Shown here: piece after piece, positions 17,108 to 24,040 of the stretch
Position numbering within the stretch: the stretch's first letter is position 1
How the letters are laid out: each line of letters opens with the position of its first letter
Assembly: GCA_949299395.1 (NCBI GenBank)
Contig: CASGAB010000007.1
Span: 1-47,914 of the forward strand
From: an uncultured bacterium
GTDB taxonomy: Bacteria > Bacillota_I > Bacilli_A > RFN20 > CAG-826
Length of the DNA: 47,914 bases
Reading direction: 5' to 3'
Position numbers and translations under genes: made by a program
The notes under the pieces: model-generated
What the model was told of the DNA's origin: nothing
The model's input: the letters and a program-made list of their open reading frames with translations, nothing else
Database searches by the model: none

Positions 17108-17917
17108 ATGTTAAAAAGAAATTATGTAATTGATACCCATACCCACTTAGGTTATTGGCCTACACTTAAAAAGTGCGAAAACGATCTAATTTATTCATTT
17201 AATAATTATGATTTATCTTTTATGCTCGTTTCTTTTGATAACGAAGAATATAAAGAAAAGAATCATAATTCGATGCATTTTAATGAGTCCTTACTCTATT
17301 TAAAAAACTTTATTTCTCGCTTTAATGGGGTAGGAATGTTAATCTGGGTACCATATGGAAAAACTAAGGTAGATATCGCATTTTTAGAAAAATTTATTGT
17401 TGAAAATAGATCAATTATTTATGGGCTTAAACTCCATCCATTTTTAAGTAGAAAACTCGTTACTTCTTCTCGCTTAAATCCTTATTTAGATTTAGCAAGA
17501 AAATATGATTTACCAATTTTAATTCATACCGCTTTAGATGAATATTCATATATTGATAGTGTTAAAAAACTTGCTGATAAAAATAAAGATTTAACATTTA
17601 TTGCCGCTCATTTAGAGTTAGGAAGTAATCATCTTCATGCTTTAGAAGTTTTAAAAGATACACCTAATTTATATGGTGATACTGCTTGGGTTGAACCTTC
17701 ATTATTAAAAAATATAAAAGAAATGAATTTAATCGATAAAATATGCTTTGGAACAGATTCTCCAATCGATGGAAAAGATACTTTAGGCGAAGAAATTTAT
17801 CAAAAATATTTAAAAAATTCCTACAAATTAAAAAAGAGCGATTTTGATAAAATCATGTATCTAAACGCTCTTAAGATTTATAAAATTAAAAAAGAAAATT
17901 TATTAGATCGTTATTAA
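17108..17917 (+). CDS. amidohydrolase-superfamily metal-dependent hydrolase
   Basis: The 269-aa protein is a TIM-barrel hydrolase resembling the Amidohydro_2/TatD group. It shows DTHTH (Asp9, His11, His13) for the N-terminal metal site, GLKLHP, LIHT, AAHLE for further His ligands, and FGTDSPI for the catalytic/metal Asp. The substrate cannot be told from sequence. It is transcribed alone on the plus strand. Its last 32 bases overlap the 3' end of the convergent small membrane protein gene, with no terminator visible between them. Confidence 0.85.
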   Translation: MLKRNYVIDTHTHLGYWPTLKKCENDLIYSFNNYDLSFMLVSFDNEEYKEKNHNSMHFNESLLYLKNFISRFNGVGMLIWVPYGKTKVDIAFLEKFIVENRSIIYGLKLHPFLSRKLVTSSRLNPYLDLARKYDLPILIHTALDEYSYIDSVKKLADKNKDLTFIAAHLELGSNHLHALEVLKDTPNLYGDTAWVEPSLLKNIKEMNLIDKICFGTDSPIDGKDTLGEEIYQKYLKNSYKLKKSDFDKIMYLNALKIYKIKKENLLDRY

Positions 17918-18119
17918 TTGGACAAGTTCCACTTCCACAGTCACTTCCACCATTATTTGTGGAACCATTAGAAGATAAAACCGCAATTACAATTATTGCA
18001 ACAATCATAATGAGGATAATGATTGAAATAAAGATTATTATCCCTTTTTTTGTGTTTTTTTCTTTTATTTCATCAACATTTTCTTCGTCTATTAATTCAG
18101 GTTTTTGATTTTCTAACAT
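17886..18119 (-). CDS. small membrane protein with C-terminal Cys pair
   Basis: The protein has 77 residues: an acidic/basic N-terminal cytoplasmic segment, one strong hydrophobic helix (about 25-48), and a short tail with a GGSDCGSGTCPINND motif that could bind metal or form a disulfide. Its ATG shares a base with the folT stop (TAATG), a sign of coupled translation and of a real gene. The 3' end overlaps the convergent hydrolase gene by 32 bases. No family is recognised. An accessory role with the FolT carrier is possible but unproven. Confidence 0.6.
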   Translation of the reverse strand: MLENQKPELIDEENVDEIKEKNTKKGIIIFISIIILIMIVAIIVIAVLSSNGSTNNGGSDCGSGTCPINNDLINFLF

Positions 18120-18955
18120 TACTTATTTTCTCCTTCTTTTACTTCTTCAACTTCACGATTAACTGCTAATAAATCTTTTGGTAATAATGCACCTTTAACT
18201 CCACTTTTTAAAGAAACATTAAGAGCAACAACTACAATAATATAATGAACGAATGCAGTTAAAAATCCTGTTAAAGCTCTAACTCCATAAACAATTTCAA
18301 AAGAATATTCATATCTATACATAAAAATTGCTGCTGAAATTGGAATTTTAAATAAGAAATAGGTTAAAAACATTGAAGCAGCAAGAATATAAAGATTGTA
18401 ATATTGATTAATTTTTCTTTCTTTATATTTTCTTTTAAAAAGTAAAATTCCAATATAAAAAATTATCGAAATCGCAAAGAAAAGTGTTGGAATAATTACC
18501 TTTAAAGCTGGAGTAAATTCATATTCAGTTGATGAAGTTGTATAACTAAAAGTATCGTGAGTTAAAACAAATATTAAAATAAATGCATCGATTAAAAGCA
18601 TTAAAATACCGAGAACTATCGGATATTTTTTATCTGCTTTAACTTTTTCTAAAAATTTATAAACAAAATAAGGTACAAAACCTTGAATTATTGCTGGAAT
18701 AGAAAATAAGAAATCATATGGTCCACCTTGAGGGAAAAGTAATGCTCCAAAAAAATCAACCGCAAAAGAAACAATTGTTCCATATAAAGGTCCTAAATAA
18801 AATGAAGCAAAAAATATAACACTCATTGAAAATGAGATTTTTAAAAATGGTAAACCAAATAAATAAGGTAACGAAAAAAATCTAGATAAAATAATACCTA
18901 AAGCAATAAATAACGCACTAAATGCTATTTTATATAGATTAGTCATTTTTCTCAT
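18119..18955 (-). CDS. folT: FolT-like ECF transporter substrate-binding (S) component
   Basis: An integral membrane S-component that binds a vitamin, most likely folate, and uses EcfA1A2T for uptake. The N-terminal ~100 residues match folate-type carriers: ALFIALGIILSRFFS, LKISFSMSVIFFASFYLGPLYG, and DFFGALLFPQGGPYDF followed by the GFVPYFVYKF segment. At 278 aa it is longer than typical FolT (about 170-190). The extra length is a region around residues 110-185 with added hydrophobic segments, plus an acidic/basic tail. It starts 2 bases after smpB ends and overlaps the small membrane protein gene. The S-component call is firm; folate specificity is moderate. Confidence 0.8.
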   Translation of the reverse strand: MRKMTNLYKIAFSALFIALGIILSRFFSLPYLFGLPFLKISFSMSVIFFASFYLGPLYGTIVSFAVDFFGALLFPQGGPYDFLFSIPAIIQGFVPYFVYKFLEKVKADKKYPIVLGILMLLIDAFILIFVLTHDTFSYTTSSTEYEFTPALKVIIPTLFFAISIIFYIGILLFKRKYKERKINQYYNLYILAASMFLTYFLFKIPISAAIFMYRYEYSFEIVYGVRALTGFLTAFVHYIIVVVALNVSLKSGVKGALLPKDLLAVNREVEEVKEGENK

Positions 18956-18957
18956 AA

Positions 18958-19416
18958 TTATCTTTTTAAAGCTTTTGCAATATTACGATCAATATCACGT
19001 TTTTTGATTGTTTCACGCTTATCATAAAGCTTTTTACCTTTAGCTAAAGCGATTTCAATTTTACATTTCCCTTTTTTTAAATAAACCTTTGTAGGAATGA
19101 TTGTATAACCATCTCTATCGACTCTTTGAGATAATTTTAAAATTTCTTTTTTATGTAAAAGTAATCTTCTATTTCTTAAAGGTTCGTGGTTAAAAACACT
19201 ACTTTTTTCATAAATAGCAATGTTCATATTTACGATAAATGCTTCATTATTTCTAATTAAAACGTATGCATCATCGATGTTACAGTGATTATTTCTAATC
19301 GATTTAATTTCAGAACCAACAAGTTCAATTCCGCATTCTAAAAAATCACTCAAAAAATAATTAAAATGAGCTTTTCTATTAGTGCAAATTACCTTGATTC
19401 CACCGTTATTTTCCAC
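18958..19416 (-). CDS. smpB: SsrA (tmRNA)-binding protein SmpB
   Basis: SmpB carries tmRNA into stalled ribosomes for trans-translation. The 152-aa protein has GSEIKSIR, the NHEPLRNRRLLLHKKEI block, and GYTIIPTKVYLKKGKCKIEI followed by ALAKGKKLYDKRE with the basic C-terminal tail that lies in the mRNA channel. The apparent start is GTG at 19416; no good Shine-Dalgarno is visible, but AGGTAG occurs about 13 bases upstream at the end of the previous gene. It lies between the nucleotide-sugar dehydratase (12-base gap) and folT (2-base gap). No tmRNA gene is seen in this window. Confidence 0.95.
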   Translation of the reverse strand: MENNGGIKVICTNRKAHFNYFLSDFLECGIELVGSEIKSIRNNHCNIDDAYVLIRNNEAFIVNMNIAIYEKSSVFNHEPLRNRRLLLHKKEILKLSQRVDRDGYTIIPTKVYLKKGKCKIEIALAKGKKLYDKRETIKKRDIDRNIAKALKR

Positions 19417-19428
19417 TTCTTTTAAAAA

Positions 19429-20373
19429 CTACCTTTTATAATAATCAACAGTTAAGTCTAAAGCGTATTCAAAGTCATAATCGTGTCTAAAACCTAACTC
19501 TTTTTCAATTTTTGTTGTATCAACCGCATATTTTTTATCGTGAATTTTTCTATCTTCAACAAACTTAATTAAAGATTCTTTCTTTCTTAATTTTTGTAAG
19601 ATAAATTTGATTAATTCTATATTTGAATGTGGTTCATGAGATGAAACATTATATGCTTCACCTGATTTTCCTTTTCTCATAATTAAATCGATTGCTTTAC
19701 AGTGATCTAAAACATAAATCCAATCTCTAACATTTTTACCATCACCAAAAACAGGAATTTCTGCACCAAAAAGTGCTCTATTAATTACTAAAGGAATAAG
19801 CTTGTCGCCAGCTTGATAACGACCAAAGTTATTAGTTGAACGAGAAATCGTAACATCTAAACCATGGAGTTTATGATACATAAATAAGAATTCTTCAGCT
19901 TGAGCTTTACTTAATGCATATGGATTTTTTGGATTAAATTCATCGCTTTCTTTAAATAATTTTTTACTATCTAAAGGTAAATCTCCATAAACTTCATCGG
20001 TAGAAACTTGATGCATTCTTTTGACCTTATATTTTAAAGAAAGCATTGCTAAATTAATTACACCTAAAACATTGGATTTAAAGAAAGTTGCTTCATCAAT
20101 AAATGATTTATCAACACTTGTTTCAGCAGCAAAATTAACGATATAGTCGAACTTTTCTTTCCTAAATACTTTTTCTAAAAAGTTATATTCAGCAATATCG
20201 CCTTTATAAAATTTAAAGTTAGAAAAATGTTTAAATTCATCTAAAACTAACTTATTTGCTGCATAAGTTAATTTATCTAAAACAACTACTTCAGCGTCTT
20301 TATATTTTCCTAAAACAAATTTAGTAAAATTTACGCCAATAAATCCTAAACCGCCTGTAATTAATAGTTTCAT
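19429..20373 (-). CDS. rmlB: NAD-dependent sugar epimerase/dehydratase, dTDP-glucose 4,6-dehydratase-like
   Basis: The protein is a 314-aa extended short-chain dehydrogenase. It has the N-terminal Rossmann motif GGLGFIG, then STDEVYGDL with the Thr/Asp/Glu catalytic set of 4,6-dehydratases, YALSK for the catalytic Tyr/Lys, RSTNNFGRYQ, KLIPLVI and NVRDWIYVLDHCKAI, all typical of RmlB. It would convert dTDP-glucose to dTDP-4-keto-6-deoxyglucose for surface polysaccharide. The absence of rmlA, rmlC and rmlD nearby leaves the precise substrate uncertain. GAGGAAA precedes the ATG. It heads an operon with smpB and folT. Confidence 0.85.
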   Translation of the reverse strand: MKLLITGGLGFIGVNFTKFVLGKYKDAEVVVLDKLTYAANKLVLDEFKHFSNFKFYKGDIAEYNFLEKVFRKEKFDYIVNFAAETSVDKSFIDEATFFKSNVLGVINLAMLSLKYKVKRMHQVSTDEVYGDLPLDSKKLFKESDEFNPKNPYALSKAQAEEFLFMYHKLHGLDVTISRSTNNFGRYQAGDKLIPLVINRALFGAEIPVFGDGKNVRDWIYVLDHCKAIDLIMRKGKSGEAYNVSSHEPHSNIELIKFILQKLRKKESLIKFVEDRKIHDKKYAVDTTKIEKELGFRHDYDFEYALDLTVDYYKR

Positions 20374-20450
20374 TTTTATTTTCCTCTAAAAGTTAATAAC
20401 TTTTGCTTGCACAATATTATAAACTACTTCTTTTATTAAAGAAACTTTAA

Positions 20451-20482
20451 TAAAAAAGGAAGATTTTATATTTTTCTTCCTC
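20451..20482 (-). terminator. terminator of the flavodoxin-copA operon
   Basis: On the minus strand AGGAAGA and TCTTCCT form a stem, followed by a T-run (the A-run before 20458 on the plus strand). It lies just after the copA stop at 20489. Confidence 0.75.
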
Positions 20483-20488
20483 TATAAG

Positions 20489-22762
20489 TTAATTTCTTTT
20501 AATAAATAATGTTAAGGCATTCATACAAACTGTAACACTAGAAAGCGCCATTAACATCGAACAATACATAGGTTGAAGGATAAATCCAAAATAAGAAAAT
20601 ACTCCTGCTGCAACCGGAATAAAGATGATGTTATAAATAAATGCCCAGAAAAGGTTAAATGAAATATTGTGTCTTATTCTTTTTGAAATATTTAAGATCT
20701 TAAAAATATCCATTAATGATGATCTCATTAAAATAAATGAAGCACTAGCTAAAGCAATATCACTACCTTTAGCAACCGCTACACCTACATCAGCTCTAGT
20801 TAAAGCAATTGAATCATTAACCCCATCACCAACCATCATAACTTTATAGCCTTCTTCTTGAAGTTTAATAATTTCTTTATCTTTATCGGTTGGTTTAACT
20901 TCACTAATTACTGTTTCAATTCCAACCTCTTTAGCAATATAAGAAGCGATATTCGCGTTATCTCCAGTTAAAAGAACAATCTTTTTAAATCTCTTTTTAA
21001 CTTCTTCAATAAATGTTTTACTTTCTTCTTTTAATTTATCTTTTAAATAATAAAAGCCATAAATATCGCGTTTTTCGTTATATACAGCAATAGGAATTTC
21101 ACCCTTATATGATCTATCTTCAACTTCTTTTTGAGTCTCTTCATCAATCGTAATTATATCTTTTGCATAAACTAAATTTGTAATATATAAAACTTCATCT
21201 TTAAATGTTGCTTTAATACCTGCTCCTGGTAAAGTTTCATTCATGATAAATGAAGAATTTAATTCATTATTATCAGTTTTTAAATAGTTCGTAATAGCTT
21301 TAGCAATTGGATGTTCACTATAAGATTCGGCAGTATAAATTCTAGATTTTAATTCTTCGCTTAATTCGTTTTTAAATGAAGTATATGAAACTGTGAGTTC
21401 GCCTTCTGTAATTGTGTTTGTTTTATCTAAAACTAAACAATCGATTTCCTTAACCTTTTCGATTCCTTCGCTTTTTTGAACTAAAACATAATTTTTACTA
21501 AAAACTGAAGATCCAACTAAAAGCGAAATTGGAGTAGCTAAACCTAAAGCACATGGACAAGAAATAACTAAAACTCCAACCCCAAAAGTAAACGCTTCAT
21601 CAAAACCATTTAAGAAATGATTTGAAGAGATTAAAATTCCATTTTCATCGCCAATTGTATAACCTAGAGTAATCCAAATAATGAAGGTAATTGTCGCTAA
21701 AATCATTACTAAAGGAACAAAAACTTTGGAAACCTTATCAACCTTTTGAGTTAAAGGAGTTTTCATATTACTTGCTTCGCTAACTAGCGAAGCAATCTTA
21801 TTTAAAACGTTATCTTTTTTATCTTTATTAACTAAGATTTTTAAAGGTGCTTCTTTATTGACACTTCCACCAACTACTTGATCATCTTCTTTTTTAAAAA
21901 TTGGTAAAGATTCACCGCTAATTATTGATTCATCAACACTGCTTTTTCCGATCAAAACAATTCCATCACAAGGAATAGTTTCACCAGGTTTAACAACTAA
22001 AACATCATTTCTTTTAACTAATTTTGTTGGTGTATCAACAATTTCGTTATTAACTAAAACGTGAGCTGTCTTTGGTCTTAAAGCTAAGAGTGCTCTAATT
22101 GTTGATTTTGCCTTATTTTTAGATAAATCTTCAATATATTTTCCTAAAGCAACAACAACTAAAACCATTGCCGCACTATCTAAATATAGATGGAAATGTT
22201 CGAACATATAGTGAGATGGGTTTATTGAAACGTTGATTGTTAAATAAATTGAATAAATAAATGAAAAGAAACTTCCTAAAAATACGAGCGAATCCATATT
22301 AAAAGAAAGTTTAATAATCGATATTAATCCGTTTTTATAATAATCAAAAAACATGATCACTATCGCAATAGTTATAACGTATTGGATAACATTAGAAATA
22401 ATAAATGGAGGTTCTTTAATAATTTCTGGGAAAATATCTGGATACATTCCACCCATTCCAAAAAATAAAAGCGGAATTAAAAGAATAAATCCAATAATAA
22501 TCTTAATTAATCTTTTATAATCTTTTTTATTTTCAAAGACAGCGTCTTCATCAAAATCATCTACAAGTTCATAACCAGCATTTTTAATTGCTTGATATAA
22601 CTCTTTTTGATCAACTTTATTATCATCAAAAATGATTCTTGCACTGTTTGTCATAAGGTTAACTTCACAAGATTTAACACCATTTACCTTTTTAGCAGCA
22701 GTTTCGACATTAACTTTACAAGCTGCACAATGCATGTTTTTAACGCTATATTCTTTTTCCAT
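20489..22762 (-). CDS. copA: copper-type P1B ATPase with altered catalytic motifs
   Basis: The protein has 757 residues from the ATG at 22762; the longer reading would need TTG. One N-terminal HMA domain has MHCAACK (Cys12, Cys15). Membrane helices, CPC (402-404), SEHP, LTGDN and a C-terminal MxxSS-type helix (MALSSVTVCMNAL) place it with Cu+ exporters. Three normally conserved sites are changed: SGES at 282 (usually TGES), DKTNT at 446-450 (usually DKTGT, although the phosphorylated Asp446 is kept), and GDGVNDSI at 645-652 (usually NDSP/NDAP). Activity may therefore be modified. It follows the flavodoxin gene by 27 bases with no obvious Shine-Dalgarno. A copper role is likely; the direction and rate of transport are uncertain. 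Confidence 0.85.
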   Translation of the reverse strand: MEKEYSVKNMHCAACKVNVETAAKKVNGVKSCEVNLMTNSARIIFDDNKVDQKELYQAIKNAGYELVDDFDEDAVFENKKDYKRLIKIIIGFILLIPLLFFGMGGMYPDIFPEIIKEPPFIISNVIQYVITIAIVIMFFDYYKNGLISIIKLSFNMDSLVFLGSFFSFIYSIYLTINVSINPSHYMFEHFHLYLDSAAMVLVVVALGKYIEDLSKNKAKSTIRALLALRPKTAHVLVNNEIVDTPTKLVKRNDVLVVKPGETIPCDGIVLIGKSSVDESIISGESLPIFKKEDDQVVGGSVNKEAPLKILVNKDKKDNVLNKIASLVSEASNMKTPLTQKVDKVSKVFVPLVMILATITFIIWITLGYTIGDENGILISSNHFLNGFDEAFTFGVGVLVISCPCALGLATPISLLVGSSVFSKNYVLVQKSEGIEKVKEIDCLVLDKTNTITEGELTVSYTSFKNELSEELKSRIYTAESYSEHPIAKAITNYLKTDNNELNSSFIMNETLPGAGIKATFKDEVLYITNLVYAKDIITIDEETQKEVEDRSYKGEIPIAVYNEKRDIYGFYYLKDKLKEESKTFIEEVKKRFKKIVLLTGDNANIASYIAKEVGIETVISEVKPTDKDKEIIKLQEEGYKVMMVGDGVNDSIALTRADVGVAVAKGSDIALASASFILMRSSLMDIFKILNISKRIRHNISFNLFWAFIYNIIFIPVAAGVFSYFGFILQPMYCSMLMALSSVTVCMNALTLFIKRN

Positions 22763-22789
22763 AATTTTTTTATTAAGAAACAAGATTTT

Positions 22790-23320
22790 CTATTTCGATT
22801 TAATTTTTAAACGATGATAAATATCAAGCATCCTATCTAAAGAATTTAAATCAGTCATATCAATTGGTTGAGTTAATCTACCTTCAATTTGTTCTAAAGG
22901 TAAATTTTGCTTTTTTGCAGCTTCTTTTAAACCAATTTGCATCATTTTTTGCATCATTTTGCTCATTTTAGAATAATCCATTCCTCCAGGAAGAAGATAG
23001 AATCTAACATGATAATAATTTAAACCATTAATAATGATTACATTTTCTTTCTTTTCATTAGAAATAGGTTCAATACCTGTAGCGAAAATAAATATATTTT
23101 TATCTTTAAACTTTTCGTAATGTTTTAAAAATTTATCTACACCTAAAATCTTATTGTTTCTTAAAGGTCCTCCAAAAAATATGTAACTAGCATTTTGAGC
23201 ATCTTTTACTTTAAATTTATCAATCTCTACTACTTCACTTTCAGGAATTCTTCTTTGAAGTGTGTCAACATATTTTTTGGTAAAACCAGTATTTGACTTA
23301 TAAACAATTAGAGTTTCCAT
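22790..23320 (-). CDS. flavodoxin-domain protein (HemG-like)
   Basis: The 176-aa protein begins METLIVYKSNTGFTKKYV, the FMN-phosphate-binding loop of flavodoxins. It contains IFFGGPLRNNKI and FATGIEP, and carries the YLLPGGMDYSKMSKMMQKMM block found in flavodoxin-like proteins related to protoporphyrinogen oxidase HemG. It probably is a cytosolic FMN electron carrier; no heme genes are nearby, so a HemG function is doubtful. It heads a two-gene operon with the Cu-type ATPase and faces away from the ArsR gene across a 179-base gap. Confidence 0.82.
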   Translation of the reverse strand: METLIVYKSNTGFTKKYVDTLQRRIPESEVVEIDKFKVKDAQNASYIFFGGPLRNNKILGVDKFLKHYEKFKDKNIFIFATGIEPISNEKKENVIIINGLNYYHVRFYLLPGGMDYSKMSKMMQKMMQIGLKEAAKKQNLPLEQIEGRLTQPIDMTDLNSLDRMLDIYHRLKIKSK

Positions 23321-23439
23321 ACATCTAAATTATAAAGATTGGTTTTATTAAAACAAGCCGATTAATTGATAAATTAAATACCAATTACAACAATATTTTA
23401 GTTATTTTCAAAAGCCACGCAAGAAAGATGCTTTATTTA

Positions 23440-23469
23440 TTGACAGTTGAATAGTTGTTCAACTATTAT
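23440..23469 (+). promoter_or_regulatory. metal-responsive promoter and ArsR-family operator
   Basis: A -35 box TTGACA (23440-23445), 18-base spacer and -10 box TATTAT (23464-23469) drive the Zn-efflux operon. The spacer holds overlapping inverted repeats: AGTTGAA and TTCAACT separated by 6 bases (23445-23464), and ATAGTTG-TT-CAACTAT (23451-23466). TGAA-N6-TTCA is the usual SmtB/CzrA operator core, so apo-repressor would block RNA polymerase directly. Confidence 0.8.
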
Positions 23470-23499
23470 ATTGATAGAAACTTCTTAAAGGAGTCTTTT

Positions 23500-23817
23500 A
23501 TGAAAGAAAAAAATGAATTAAATAACAATTTAAAAGATGAAGAAATATATGATGTTTCTGACTTTTTTAAAGTTTTAGGTGATTCAACTCGTTTAAAAAT
23601 AATTTGGGCTTTAGATCAAAACGAAATGACAGTTACCGAACTATGTAATCTTTTAGGTATGACTAAAAGCGCAATTTCTCATCAACTTAAAACTTTAAAA
23701 GATAATAAAATCGTTAAATATAGAAAAGTTAGTAAAAATGTAATTTATGAACTTGATGATTCTCATATTTCAACAATCATCGAAACCGCTATAACCCACT
23801 TAAAGGAAGGTAAATAA
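23500..23817 (+). CDS. ArsR/SmtB-family Zn(II)-sensing repressor
   Basis: A 105-aa winged-helix repressor. The start is the ATG at 23500, supported by AAAGGAG 7 bases upstream; an upstream in-frame start has no such site. The recognition helix region is TVTELCNLLGMTKSAISHQL. The C-terminal helix carries Asp87-x-His89 and His100-x-x-Glu103, the same residue types and spacing as the alpha-5 zinc site of SmtB. It is therefore expected to release its operator on binding Zn (or Cd/Co). It is followed 3 bases later by the HMA protein and then the P-type ATPase, and its own promoter contains the operator, so it should autoregulate. Confidence 0.92.
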   Translation: MKEKNELNNNLKDEEIYDVSDFFKVLGDSTRLKIIWALDQNEMTVTELCNLLGMTKSAISHQLKTLKDNKIVKYRKVSKNVIYELDDSHISTIIETAITHLKEGK

Positions 23818-23820
23818 TTT

Positions 23821-24033
23821 ATGGAACAAATTTTTATTGTTAAAGGCTTAGATTGTGCAAATTGTGCTCGTTTATTCGAAGAAAAAGTAAACAAAATCAA
23901 CGGTATTGATGAAGCAACTATGAATTTCATGAGCCAAAAATTAATTGTTAAAACTGAAATTGATGTTTTAGAAGAAATAGTTAAAATTGCAAATAATTTT
24001 GAAGACGTTTTAACAGTCAAAAGAATTAAATAA
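23821..24033 (+). CDS. free-standing heavy-metal-associated (HMA) domain protein
   Basis: The 70-aa protein is a single ferredoxin-like HMA domain with LDCANCARLFEEKV (CxxC metal ligands at Cys12 and Cys15). It lies between the zinc sensor and an ATPase that itself lacks an N-terminal HMA domain, so it looks like the detached metal-binding domain or chaperone of that pump. Spacing is 3 bases from arsR and 7 bases to the ATPase. The ATPase is in a different frame, so the two are separate proteins. Confidence 0.9.
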   Translation: MEQIFIVKGLDCANCARLFEEKVNKINGIDEATMNFMSQKLIVKTEIDVLEEIVKIANNFEDVLTVKRIK

Positions 24034-24040
24034 ATTTTTT

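Noticed and set aside
22763-22783. TTG start giving a longer CopA N-terminus (MFLNKKI...)
   Set aside because: The ATG at 22762 starts directly at the HMA domain; the added residues are not part of the family and TTG has no ribosome-binding site.
23763-24020. Minus-strand frame opposite arsR and the HMA gene
   Set aside because: Antisense to two well-recognised genes with their own promoter; no supporting signal.
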